Assembly: GCF_900218015.1 (NCBI RefSeq)
Contig: NZ_UFQQ01000040.1
Coordinates: 1-33,337 of the forward strand
Origin: Rhodopseudomonas pentothenatexigens
Lineage (GTDB): Bacteria > Pseudomonadota > Alphaproteobacteria > Rhizobiales > Xanthobacteraceae
DNA: 33,337 bases
Direction of reading: 5' to 3'
Part shown: in pieces, positions 23,103 to 30,701 of the stretch
Layout of the letters: the number at the start of each line of letters is the position of its first letter
Numbering within the stretch: position 1 is the first letter of the stretch
Position numbers and translations under genes: made by a program
Notes under the pieces: generated by a model
What the model saw: the letters and a program-made list of their open reading frames with translations, nothing else
Told to the model about the DNA's origin: nothing
The model's database searches: none

Positions 23103-23675
23103 CTAGCGGTTCTGGCCCGGCACCCAGAGAACGTCGGAGGCGCCGCCGTCGTTCACCGTGCGGGCCGCGACAAACAGGAAGTCCGACAACCGGTTGACGT
23201 ACTGGACGGCCGCCGGGGTGACCTTCTCGTGCGGGCGGGTCGACAGTTCCACCATCGCGCGTTCCGCGCGGCGGCAAATCGTCCGCGCTACATGCAGGTA
23301 AGCGGCTGCCGGCTTGCCGCCCGGCAGCACGAACGAAGTGAGCGGCGCCAGCCGCTCGTTGAGCCGATCGATATCCCGCTCCAGGCGCTCGACCTGGCTC
23401 GACAACACCCGCAGCCGCTCGGCCTTGCCGTCGCGCTCCGGAACCGCAAGGTCGGCGCCGAGGTCGAACAGATCGTTCTGAATACGCCCGATCATGGCGT
23501 CGAGTTCCGGCAGGTCCGACAGATGCAGCCGCACCACGCCGAGCGCGGCGTTGGTCTCGTCGACAGTGCCATAGGCCGCAATCCGCGGGTCGGATTTCGG
23601 CCGCCGCTCGCCCGAGCCGAGGGCGGTGGTGCCGTCGTCGCCGCTGCGGGTATAGATTCGATTGAGCACGACCAT
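23103..23675 (-). CDS. Cob(I)alamin adenosyltransferase, PduO type
   Basis: A 190-residue ATP:cob(I)alamin adenosyltransferase that makes coenzyme B12. The N-terminal ATP loop is TRSGDDGTTALGSGERRPKS (about 8-27), followed by RIAAYGTVDETNAALGVVR. The substrate pocket helix ARTICRRAERAMVEL and the YVNRLSDFLFVAARTVN end are the PduO/MMAB signature. Start: the ATG at 23675 (MVVLNRIYTRSGDDG) with AGGAA upstream; longer readings are not conserved. Adenosylcobalamin would serve enzymes such as methylmalonyl-CoA mutase or ethanolamine/diol enzymes elsewhere. The neighbourhood with the HIG1 protein and etfBA is one I recall from Bradyrhizobium relatives. Confidence 0.92.
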   Translation of the reverse strand: MVVLNRIYTRSGDDGTTALGSGERRPKSDPRIAAYGTVDETNAALGVVRLHLSDLPELDAMIGRIQNDLFDLGADLAVPERDGKAERLRVLSSQVERLERDIDRLNERLAPLTSFVLPGGKPAAAYLHVARTICRRAERAMVELSTRPHEKVTPAAVQYVNRLSDFLFVAARTVNDGGASDVLWVPGQNR

Positions 23676-23743
23676 TGCGCGGGATTCCTGCTGCGGAAGA
23701 TCCTGTGAAGCCGGAGTTTGATGAGCCGGGGCTTGGTGGGCAG

Positions 23744-23938
23744 CTAACGGCCGAGCGCCCAGATCGCAAGCATGGTGATGACGATGGCGACGAATTGCAG
23801 CAACACCCGCCATCGCATCAGGGTCTGCGACCTGTTCGGCGAGCCGCCCCGCATCATGTTGATCAAGCCGAGCATGAGCACCAGCGCGACGGCGCCGAGC
23901 GCGACCGGCAGGGCGATTGAACTCAGAAAGGTTGCCAT
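23744..23938 (-). CDS. Twin-transmembrane HIG1-domain small protein
   Basis: A 64-residue membrane protein: helix 1 at about 8-28, a short positively charged loop RGGSPNRSQTLMRWRVLLQ, helix 2 at about 46-62. The loop and R-W-R-V motif match the HIG1_N family, whose mitochondrial members associate with respiratory supercomplexes; a bacterial role in the respiratory chain is an inference. It begins MATFLSSIALPVALG. It is the first gene of the minus-strand series leading to etfA. Confidence 0.85.
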   Translation of the reverse strand: MATFLSSIALPVALGAVALVLMLGLINMMRGGSPNRSQTLMRWRVLLQFVAIVITMLAIWALGR

Positions 23939-24074
23939 CTAGGTTTCATAACACCGCCGCCGCCCCCGCGCCATCCCCACGGGGGCGCCCGACGCAACGA
24001 TCCCGGGTGGAGCCGGTTAGTAACGGATGCTAAGGTTCTGCCATCCCGCCGGCCGCAACTCGACAAGGTGACCC

Positions 24075-24968
24075 GTGAGGCAGATTCGCTACGCCTATGC
24101 GGTCGCGGTCGACGCGTTCTACACGTTCCTGGCCGACGACGGATGGGCGATCGCCAGCCACATCGCGCTGTCGACCCTGATGGCGCTGTTTCCGTTTCTG
24201 ATCGTACTCACCTCGCTGGCCGGCTTCGTCGGCTCGCGTGAGCTCGCCGACCGCGCCGCCGAACTGCTGCTCGACGTCTGGCCGGCTCAGGTCGCGAGCA
24301 CGCTGTCGGGCGAAATCCACGACGTGCTGACCACCACCCGAGGCGGCGTTCTGACGGTCGGCCTGCTGCTGGCACTGTACTTCGCCTCCAACGGCGTCGA
24401 GAGCCTGCGGGTCGGCCTCAACCGCGCCTATGCGGTGATCGAGCCGCGGGCGTGGTACCTGCTGCGGCTGGAGTCGATCGGCTACACCCTGGTGGCGGCG
24501 TTCACCGCACTGGCGATGGGGTTCCTGATCGTGCTCGGACCGCTGATCCTGGCCACCGCGCGGCGCTACGTGCCGCTGATAGTCCAAAACAACGAGCCGC
24601 TGCTGACGATCGGCCGCTACGGCATTGCCATCACGGCGCTGACCGTGGCGCTGTTCCTGCTGCACGCCTATCTGCCGGCGGGGCGGCGTTCGTTCAAGCA
24701 GATCCTGCCCGGCATCGTCTTCACCATGGCGGCTTCGCTGATCTCGGGCGTCGCGTTCGGCATGTATCTGGCGCGCTTCGCCAACAATTACGTAACGATG
24801 TATGCGGGGTTGGGCTCGGTGATCATCGCGCTGGTGTTCCTGTATTTCATCGCGGCGATCTTCGTTTACGGCGGCGAACTCAATGCCGCGATCATCAAGT
24901 CGCGGCTGCCCGAGGGGACGACGCTGCAAGAAGCGCAGTTGCGAGCGCCCGGGGCGAAACCGGCTTGA
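24075..24968 (+). CDS. YihY/virulence factor BrkB-family membrane protein
   Basis: A 297-residue inner-membrane protein with about six transmembrane helices. Family features are the amphipathic start, DDGWAIASHIALSTLMALFP (first helix), the ALYFASNGVESLRVGLNRAY block, and VTMYAGLGSVIIALVFLYFI near the C-terminus. YihY was once called RNase BN; that activity belongs to another gene, and the real function is unknown, possibly transport. Start: GTG at 24075 after AAGGTGA, as the helix-forming conserved start falls there. Its last 74 bases overlap the end of the convergent hybrid histidine kinase gene, an unusually long tail-to-tail overlap. Confidence 0.88.
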   Translation: MRQIRYAYAVAVDAFYTFLADDGWAIASHIALSTLMALFPFLIVLTSLAGFVGSRELADRAAELLLDVWPAQVASTLSGEIHDVLTTTRGGVLTVGLLLALYFASNGVESLRVGLNRAYAVIEPRAWYLLRLESIGYTLVAAFTALAMGFLIVLGPLILATARRYVPLIVQNNEPLLTIGRYGIAITALTVALFLLHAYLPAGRRSFKQILPGIVFTMAASLISGVAFGMYLARFANNYVTMYAGLGSVIIALVFLYFIAAIFVYGGELNAAIIKSRLPEGTTLQEAQLRAPGAKPA

Positions 24969-26112
24969 GCAGGAAGCCGTCGGCGCCGGCCTGACGCGCC
25001 GCCGCTTCGTCCTGATCGCGCCCCGACACTCCGATGATCGGAATCGCGCCGAGCGGCGGCGGCAGTGTTCGGATACGCTCGATCGCCTCGATGCCGCTGA
25101 TCCCGGGCAGCACCATATCCATCAGCACCGCGTCGAACTCGCCCTTTGCCAGACGCTCCGGCACTGCTTCGCCGCTGCCGACGAAATCGCACTGATGGCC
25201 GAGTTCGCTGAGGATGGCGTTGAGCACCACCCGGCCAAACGGATTGTCTTCGACGCTGAGGATTCGCAGCCGGCCGCCCCCCGCGGCCCGGACGGCGCCG
25301 CTTGCGGTGGACATCTGCGGCGGCTTGGCGCGCTCCAGCGTCACGGCCAGGGTGAAGACCGTCCCGCCGCGCGGACGCTGCACCACCGTGACGTCGCCGC
25401 CGAGCGCCCGGGCGATCTGTCGCACCGACGACAGCCCGAGGCCGGCGCCGCCGAACCGCGCGGCGATGCTGACATTGGCCTGGGAGAACGGCCGGAACAG
25501 CCGCTTGATCTCGGCCAGCGACAGCCCGATGCCGCTGTCGGACACCGCGAACGAGACCTGCGACTTGCCGGGGCCGGCAGCCGTGGCGGCGACCTTCAGC
25601 GCGACGTCGCCGCGCTCGGTGAACTTCACCGCGTTGTCGATCAGGTTTTCCAGCGCGGCGCGCAACCGCACCGCATCGCCGATCGCAAACCCCGGCAGTC
25701 GCGGCGAGATCGTCACCGTGGCGCGCAGCCCCTTGGCGGCGGCGCGGCCGGACAGCGAATCGCCGGCATGACGCGCCAGCGCCCGCAGATCGAAGAACTC
25801 CGAGCGCAGTCCGAGCCCGGTGGTGCCGAGCCGTGCGGCGTCGACGAACAAGGTGGCGAGGCCGGACAGATGCTCGGCGCCGGCCTTGATGGTGTCGACC
25901 CAGCGCCGCTCGCGCTCACCGAGGTCGGAGGTCGCGAGCAATTCGCTGACAGCCAGGATACCGGTCAGCGGGGTCCGGACCTCGTGCGCGAAGGTCGCCA
26001 GCACGGTCTCGATCATGCCGGACGACGCCGGTTTCTTACGCCGGACGCGTTTCACCGGCGTCCGCTTCACCTGCGTCCGCCCGCTGCGCAACGCGCGCGA
26101 TTTCACCGCCAT
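24895..26112 (-). CDS. Soluble hybrid histidine kinase with receiver
   Basis: A 405-residue cytosolic two-component protein. The N-terminus is a basic 30-residue tail. The HisKA domain has phospho-His H43 in FAHEVRTPLTG. The HATPase part has N-box ENLIDNAVKF (155-164), G1 DSGIG (192-196) and G2 GGAGLGLS (221-228). A C-terminal receiver starts at about residue 282 with VEDN, has phospho-acceptor D332 in VLMDMVLPG and ends LLKPVSP. There is no sensory or membrane domain, so input must come from a partner protein. Start: ATG at 26112 (MAVKSRALRSGR). No adjacent response regulator or Hpt protein is seen, so it is an orphan that may feed a distant relay. Confidence 0.9.
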   Translation of the reverse strand: MAVKSRALRSGRTQVKRTPVKRVRRKKPASSGMIETVLATFAHEVRTPLTGILAVSELLATSDLGERERRWVDTIKAGAEHLSGLATLFVDAARLGTTGLGLRSEFFDLRALARHAGDSLSGRAAAKGLRATVTISPRLPGFAIGDAVRLRAALENLIDNAVKFTERGDVALKVAATAAGPGKSQVSFAVSDSGIGLSLAEIKRLFRPFSQANVSIAARFGGAGLGLSSVRQIARALGGDVTVVQRPRGGTVFTLAVTLERAKPPQMSTASGAVRAAGGGRLRILSVEDNPFGRVVLNAILSELGHQCDFVGSGEAVPERLAKGEFDAVLMDMVLPGISGIEAIERIRTLPPPLGAIPIIGVSGRDQDEAAARQAGADGFLLKPVSPRALATALLAASSPRAAAT

Positions 26113-26213
26113 GAGTCCCCCGAGCCGTCCCGGCCACAATGCCACGCCCGAACCCGTCGAGTCACGCCGGGAAGTCCGCTGCGCTGCCATCCCTCGCGAC
26201 CATCAGGCGACCG

Positions 26214-27095
26214 TCAGGCAGGCGCTGCCAGCCCAACCATGGTCCGGACCTCGGCCGGCGTGACGCCTGCTGCGCGCAGCTCACGCAGGCCGGTGGCGCC
26301 GGTCGATTTCGACAGTTTGCGGCCCTCCGCGTCGCGCAGCAGCGCATGGTGCCGGTACACCGGCGGCGGCAGGCCGAGCAGGTGCTGCAGCAGCCGGTGC
26401 ACCGAGGTCGACCAGAACAGATCGGCGCCGCGCACCACTTCGGTGACGCCCTGCAGGGCATCGTCGATCACCACCGAGAGGTGGTAGCTGGTCGGCGTCT
26501 CCTTGCGCGCGACGATGACGTCCCCCCACGCCTCCGGTCGCGCCCCGATCGTGCCGGCCTCGCCCCCTGGGCCGCTGCCGAGCTCCCGCCAGCTCAGTTC
26601 GCCGGCGAGTGCAAGGGCAGCCGCCATATCCAACCGCAGCGCATAGGGAATGCCAGCGGCAATCAGTTCGGCCCGTTCCACCGCCGCGAGCCGCTGACCG
26701 ATCCCCGGATACAGCGGCGCGCCGTCGGGATCGCGCGGCCACTCCGCGACCTGATCCTGCGCCGCGACCAGCCGGGCGATCTCGGCGCGGCTTTCGAACG
26801 CCGGATAGACCAGTCCCCGCGCCGCAAGCCGCTCGACCGCACTGCGATACAGTTCGAGGTGGTCCGACTGCCGCCGCACCTCGCCGTCCCACGCGACGCC
26901 GAGCCAGGCCAGATCTTCGTAGATCGCCTGTTCGAACTCCGGCCGGCAGCGGGTGCGGTCGATGTCCTCGATCCGCAGCAGCAGCGTGCCCCCGCTCGCC
27001 CGCGCCAGATCGGCATTCAGCAGCGCCGAATAGGCATGGCCGAGATGCAGATACCCGTTCGGACTCGGAGCAAATCGGAAAACGGGTGGCGGCAT
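26214..27095 (-). CDS. gluQRS: Glutamyl-Q tRNA(Asp) synthetase
   Basis: A 293-residue paralogue of the glutamyl-tRNA synthetase catalytic core without an anticodon-binding domain. It glutamylates queuosine in tRNA-Asp. The ATP motifs are HLGH (17-20) in FAPSPNGYLHLGHAYSALLN and KLSKS (260-264). RIEDIDRTRC matches the family's glutamate-binding region. The segment that carries the zinc-binding cysteines in E. coli reads YPAFESR and YPGIGQR here, so the zinc site is absent. The ATG at 27095 starts MPPPVFRFAPSPNG; longer readings run through a repeat and are rejected. Dependence on queuosine in the cell is implied. Confidence 0.9.
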   Translation of the reverse strand: MPPPVFRFAPSPNGYLHLGHAYSALLNADLARASGGTLLLRIEDIDRTRCRPEFEQAIYEDLAWLGVAWDGEVRRQSDHLELYRSAVERLAARGLVYPAFESRAEIARLVAAQDQVAEWPRDPDGAPLYPGIGQRLAAVERAELIAAGIPYALRLDMAAALALAGELSWRELGSGPGGEAGTIGARPEAWGDVIVARKETPTSYHLSVVIDDALQGVTEVVRGADLFWSTSVHRLLQHLLGLPPPVYRHHALLRDAEGRKLSKSTGATGLRELRAAGVTPAEVRTMVGLAAPA

Positions 27096-27103
27096 TGAAC
27101 CCC

Positions 27104-27196
27104 TGACGTCATTGCCGGACTTGATCCGGCAATCCATCGGATGAGAGACTCTCTTACGATAGCGGATGGATGTGCGGGTCAAGCCCGCGCATGACG
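27104..27196. repeat. Composite palindromic repeat pair
   Basis: ATTGCCGGA-CTTGA-TCCGGCAAT (27111-27133), then a 40-base spacer, then a GGATGGATGTGCGGGTCAAG palindrome ending GCCCGCGCATGACG. The outer ends CGTCAT and ATGACG are mirror images, so the whole unit can fold. Repeats of this type are scattered in Rhodopseudomonas and Bradyrhizobium genomes. It fills the divergent gap between gluQRS and the glycosylase, so it must lie in or near both promoters. Confidence 0.75.
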
Positions 27197-27216
27197 CCGG
27201 AAAGCCGAACCACCTG

Positions 27217-27957
27217 ATGACCATCCATCTCGACAGCCAGGCCGACCTCGATGACGCCATCACCACGCTGGTGGAACGGGACCCGCGGCTGAGGCCGGTG
27301 CTTCAGGTCGCCGGCATGCCGGCGCTGCGCCGGCGCGAGCCGGGCTTTGCCGGCCTCGCCGCGATCGTCTGCGGTCAGCAGCTTTCGACCGCCTCGGCGG
27401 CAGCGATCTGGGGCCGGGTGTCGGCGGCGTTCGAGCCGTTCGAGCACGGCGCGATCAAGCGGGCGCGGCCCGACCGGCTGGCGCGGCTCGGGCTGTCGAC
27501 CGCGAAGATCAAGACGTTGAAGGCGCTTGCCAAAGAGCTCGCCACCGAACGGCTCAACCTCGATGTGCTGGCCGAAGAAGACGCCGACGCCGCCCACGCC
27601 ACGCTGACGGCGCTGCACGGCATCGGGCCGTGGACCGCCGACATCTATCTGTTGTTCTGCCTCGGCCACGGCGACGCCTGGCCGGCCGGCGACCTCGCGG
27701 TGCAGGAGGCGATGCGGATCGGCCTCGGCCTGAAAGCGCGTCCCACCGTGAAGCAGATGGCCCCGCTCGCCGAACCCTGGCGTCCGCTGCGCGGCGCCGC
27801 CGCGCATCTGTGGTGGGCGTATTACCACGCCGTGAAGCGGCGCGAGGGTGTGATCGGCGACGACGAGGCGGCGAACACCAAGGCGGCCAACACCAAGGCC
27901 ACACAACAAAAGCCCGCCGCCCCGCCGCCGCGCAGACCCCGTCCGTCATCCCCGTGA
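27217..27957 (+). CDS. AlkA-like DNA-3-methyladenine glycosylase II
   Basis: A 246-residue base-excision DNA glycosylase of the HhH-GPD superfamily, expected to remove alkylated purines. The helix-hairpin-helix is LHGIGPWTADIYLLF (about 133-147), and the catalytic aspartate is D159 in WPAGDLAVQ. LAAIVCGQQLSTASAAAIWG (48-67) is the conserved front helix. The last 30 residues are low complexity (a repeated AANTK, then Pro/Arg), unlike the family, and probably disordered. Start: ATG at 27217 (MTIHLDSQ); a longer reading starts in the repeat and is rejected. It is divergent from gluQRS. Confidence 0.9.
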   Translation: MTIHLDSQADLDDAITTLVERDPRLRPVLQVAGMPALRRREPGFAGLAAIVCGQQLSTASAAAIWGRVSAAFEPFEHGAIKRARPDRLARLGLSTAKIKTLKALAKELATERLNLDVLAEEDADAAHATLTALHGIGPWTADIYLLFCLGHGDAWPAGDLAVQEAMRIGLGLKARPTVKQMAPLAEPWRPLRGAAAHLWWAYYHAVKRREGVIGDDEAANTKAANTKATQQKPAAPPPRRPRPSSP

Positions 27958-28272
27958 GGCGGCCGCGCACCAGTCGCGGAGACATGAGTCGCGCGCAACC
28001 GTGATCGTTCGAACCAAGCGACGCTCGCATCTCAGAGGCTCGCCGGACATAACTCCGTTTCGATCGCGCCCTTTCGCGCCGCCTGACCGGCCGCCGCGAC
28101 AGGTTCTGATCGCCATGCTGGAGTAGGGCGCCGCTGCAACTTGGAGTTCCGGCTCCAGTGGAACCGATCGGTTGCTGATCCGTTGACCGTGCGCAAATCG
28201 GTCCATCCTTTGCCGATGGATCGCCACGTTCGGCGCTGGCGGCGTGGCACACCGCAGCCGGAGTGGGAGTGT
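27958..28272. other. 315-bp intergenic region with no convincing gene
   Basis: No coding region is supported here; longer readings through it are shadows with no conserved residues. It holds the leader of the MFS transporter, including a perfect 12-bp palindrome (28162-28173), and no clear terminator of the glycosylase gene. Confidence 0.6.
28162..28173. promoter_or_regulatory. Palindrome AACCGATCGGTT, possible operator
   Basis: A perfect 12-bp palindrome 100 bases upstream of the MFS start, of the kind bound by LacI-type or similar dimeric repressors of sugar genes. TTGACC follows at 28183-28188, but a good -10 box is not visible. No LacI-type regulator gene lies in the window. Confidence 0.3.
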
Positions 28273-29763
28273 ATGACCGACAGCGCGAGCGCCGCGATCA
28301 CCCCGCCGCAGGCTCAGGTCGTCGAGCAGGCCGGTGCGCGGGTGGTCGAAACCGATATTCCGGCGCGCCTCGACGGTCTGCTGTGGAGCGGCTTCCACAC
28401 CCGGGTGGTGGCGGCGCTCGGCATTACCTGGATTCTGGATGGTCTGGAAGTGACGCTCGCCGGCGCGCTGGCGGGGGCGTTGAAGGACAGTCCGGTCCTG
28501 CGCTTCTCCAACCTCGACGTCGGCCTCGCCACCAGCGCCTATCTGGCGGGCGCCGTGATCGGCGCGATCGGATTCGGCTGGCTGACCGACCGGATCGGGC
28601 GCAAGAAGCTGTTCTTCATCACCTTGGCGCTGTACCTCAGCGCGACCGCCGCAACGGCGCTGTCGTGGGATATCGCCAGCTACGCGCTGTTTCGGTTTCT
28701 CACCGGTGCCGGCATCGGCGGCGAGTACACCGCGATCAACTCCACCATCCAGGAACTGATGCCCGCGCGGTATCGCGGCTGGACCGATCTGGTGATCAAC
28801 GGCAGCTTCTGGATCGGCGCGGCGATCGGGGCGGTGGGCGCGATCGTTCTGCTCGACCCCGCCGTGATCGATCCCGAATACGGCTGGCGGCTGGCCTATC
28901 TGACCGGGGCGGTCATCGGCCTGGTGGTGTTCGCGATGCGCTGGTGGATTCCGGAAAGCCCGCGCTGGCTGATGATCCACGGTCAGCCGGAGCGCGCCGA
29001 AGCGATCGTCGCCGACATCGAGCGCGATGCGCGGCGCGCGGCCGATCGTCCGCTGGTGTTGCCGAAGATCAGGCTGCGGATGCGAACCCACACCCCGCTG
29101 CTGGAGATTGCCCGGACTCTGTTTGCGACCTATCGGCAGCGCTCGCTGGTCGGGCTGGTGCTGATGGGCGCGCAGGCGTTCTTCTACAATGCGATCTTCT
29201 TCACCTATGCGCTGGTTCTGACCGATTTCTTCGGCATCCCCGCAAATGATGTCGGCTGGTACATCCTGCCGTTCGCGGCCGGCAATTTTCTCGGGCCGCT
29301 GCTGCTCGGCCGGTTGTTCGATACGCTCGGCCGCCGCACCATGATCGGCTTCACCTACGGCGTTTCGGCGATCCTGCTGGCGCTGTCCGGCTACCTGTTC
29401 TCGATCGGCGCGCTCAGCGCGCAGGGCCAGACGATCGCCTGGATGGTGATCTTCTTCTTCGCATCGCCCGCCGCCAGCGCGGCCTATCTCACCGTCAGCG
29501 AGACGTTTCCGCTGGAAGTTCGTGCGCTGGCGATCGCGATCTTCTATGCCATCGGCACCGGCATCGGCGGTGTCGCCGGACCGGCGCTGTTCGGTGCGCT
29601 GATCGATACCGGATCGCGTGGCAGCGTGTTCGCCGGTTACCTGCTCGGATCGTCCCTGATGATGGCGGCGGCTGTCATCGGTTGGAGGTATGCTGTAGCG
29701 GCCGAACGCCGGCCGCTGGAACACGTCGCGCGGCCGCTCGCCGCCACACAGGAGCATCGATGA
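28273..29763 (+). CDS. MFS transporter (sugar or metabolite:H+ symporter type)
   Basis: A 496-residue membrane protein with about 12 helices. The first helix follows ALGITWILDGLEVTLAGALA. The loop between helices 2 and 3 has the MFS signature GWLTDRIGRKKLFFI (variant of GxxxDRxGRR), and the second half repeats it as GRLFDTLGRRTMIGF. FRFLTGAGIGGEYTAINSTI and IPESPRWLMIHGQPERA are typical of the metabolite:H+ symporter/sugar porter families. Substrate is not evident. GAGTGGGAGT precedes the ATG at 28273; an earlier in-frame start is not conserved. The stop overlaps the otsB start (ATGA), so the two are coupled, suggesting a link to trehalose or its precursors. Confidence 0.88.
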   Translation: MTDSASAAITPPQAQVVEQAGARVVETDIPARLDGLLWSGFHTRVVAALGITWILDGLEVTLAGALAGALKDSPVLRFSNLDVGLATSAYLAGAVIGAIGFGWLTDRIGRKKLFFITLALYLSATAATALSWDIASYALFRFLTGAGIGGEYTAINSTIQELMPARYRGWTDLVINGSFWIGAAIGAVGAIVLLDPAVIDPEYGWRLAYLTGAVIGLVVFAMRWWIPESPRWLMIHGQPERAEAIVADIERDARRAADRPLVLPKIRLRMRTHTPLLEIARTLFATYRQRSLVGLVLMGAQAFFYNAIFFTYALVLTDFFGIPANDVGWYILPFAAGNFLGPLLLGRLFDTLGRRTMIGFTYGVSAILLALSGYLFSIGALSAQGQTIAWMVIFFFASPAASAAYLTVSETFPLEVRALAIAIFYAIGTGIGGVAGPALFGALIDTGSRGSVFAGYLLGSSLMMAAAVIGWRYAVAAERRPLEHVARPLAATQEHR

Positions 29764-30554
29764 CAACCAAGCTCGTTCGACCGTCCTCGCAACCGGCCGT
29801 TTCGGCCGCGGTGGCAGGCGCGCTGATCCCGCAGCTCGATCGGTGTGCGCTGCTGCTCGATATCGACGGTACGTTGCTGGACATGGCGCCGACCCCGCGC
29901 GAAGTCTGGGTGCCGCCGGAGCTGGAACAAACTCTGACCAAACTCCTGGTCAGAACCTCCGGCGCGCTGGCGCTGGTCAGCGGCCGGTCGATCAACGATA
30001 TCGATCTGATCTTCGCGCCGATGCGGCTGCCCGCGGTCGGCGGTCACGGCGCCGAGATGCGGCTGTCGGGCGACGGCGAAGCGGTGGCGACGCACGCGCC
30101 GCCGCTCGATCCCGACCTCAAGAGCCGGCTCGCGGCGATCGCCCGCATCAGTCCCGGTATTCTGCTCGAGGACAAAGGCTACTCGCTGGCGCTGCACTAT
30201 CGTCTGGCACCGCACACTGAAAAAGCGATCTACGAGTCGGTCGCAGCGATCCGGGCCGAACATCCCGAGGCGCCGCTGGAGGTTCTGCCCGGCAAGTCGG
30301 TCTGCGAGATCAAGCATGCCGGCTTCACCAAGGCGACCGGCGTAGTGGAACTGATGAAACACGCGCCGTTCCATGGCCGCCGACCGGTATTCATCGGCGA
30401 CGACGTGACCGACGAAACCGTGTTCGCAATCATGCCGGACCTCGACGGCGTCGCGTTCTCGGTGGGACGCGACAGCGAACTCACCGCAGGTCGTTTCGAC
30501 GAGCCGCGCGATGTGCGCGACTGGCTCGCAGGTCTACTCGGCCCGACCGCGTAG
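29760..30554 (+). CDS. otsB: Trehalose-6-phosphate phosphatase
   Basis: A 264-residue HAD phosphatase that turns trehalose-6-phosphate into trehalose. The nucleophile pair D34 and D36 lies in LLLDIDGTLLDMAPTP. LALVSGRSINDIDLI carries the second HAD motif, EVLPGKSVCEIKHAGFTKAT is the OtsB-specific cap and Lys region, and FIGDDVTDETVFAIM is the magnesium-binding third motif. All are intact. It starts at the ATG of 29760, overlapping the MFS stop. The otsA gene follows after 147 bases with its own strong ribosome-binding site. A role in osmotic protection or desiccation is known for the pathway. Confidence 0.95.
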   Translation: MTTKLVRPSSQPAVSAAVAGALIPQLDRCALLLDIDGTLLDMAPTPREVWVPPELEQTLTKLLVRTSGALALVSGRSINDIDLIFAPMRLPAVGGHGAEMRLSGDGEAVATHAPPLDPDLKSRLAAIARISPGILLEDKGYSLALHYRLAPHTEKAIYESVAAIRAEHPEAPLEVLPGKSVCEIKHAGFTKATGVVELMKHAPFHGRRPVFIGDDVTDETVFAIMPDLDGVAFSVGRDSELTAGRFDEPRDVRDWLAGLLGPTA

Positions 30555-30701
30555 TCCGGTGCGGTTCCGCACGCAGAACCCGTCGCAACGCGCAATGTTT
30601 GGAAAAGTTCCGGCTTCGCCATGGAACGATCACGATGAATGGATGTTAATCTCCGCAGCGTCACGCAGACGCACCAGACAATTGGGGAGCCGGAGGGAGA
30701 C

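Noticed and set aside
23029-23769. 246-codon minus frame over the adenosyltransferase gene
   Set aside because: Shadow frame; the PduO motifs lie in the other frame.
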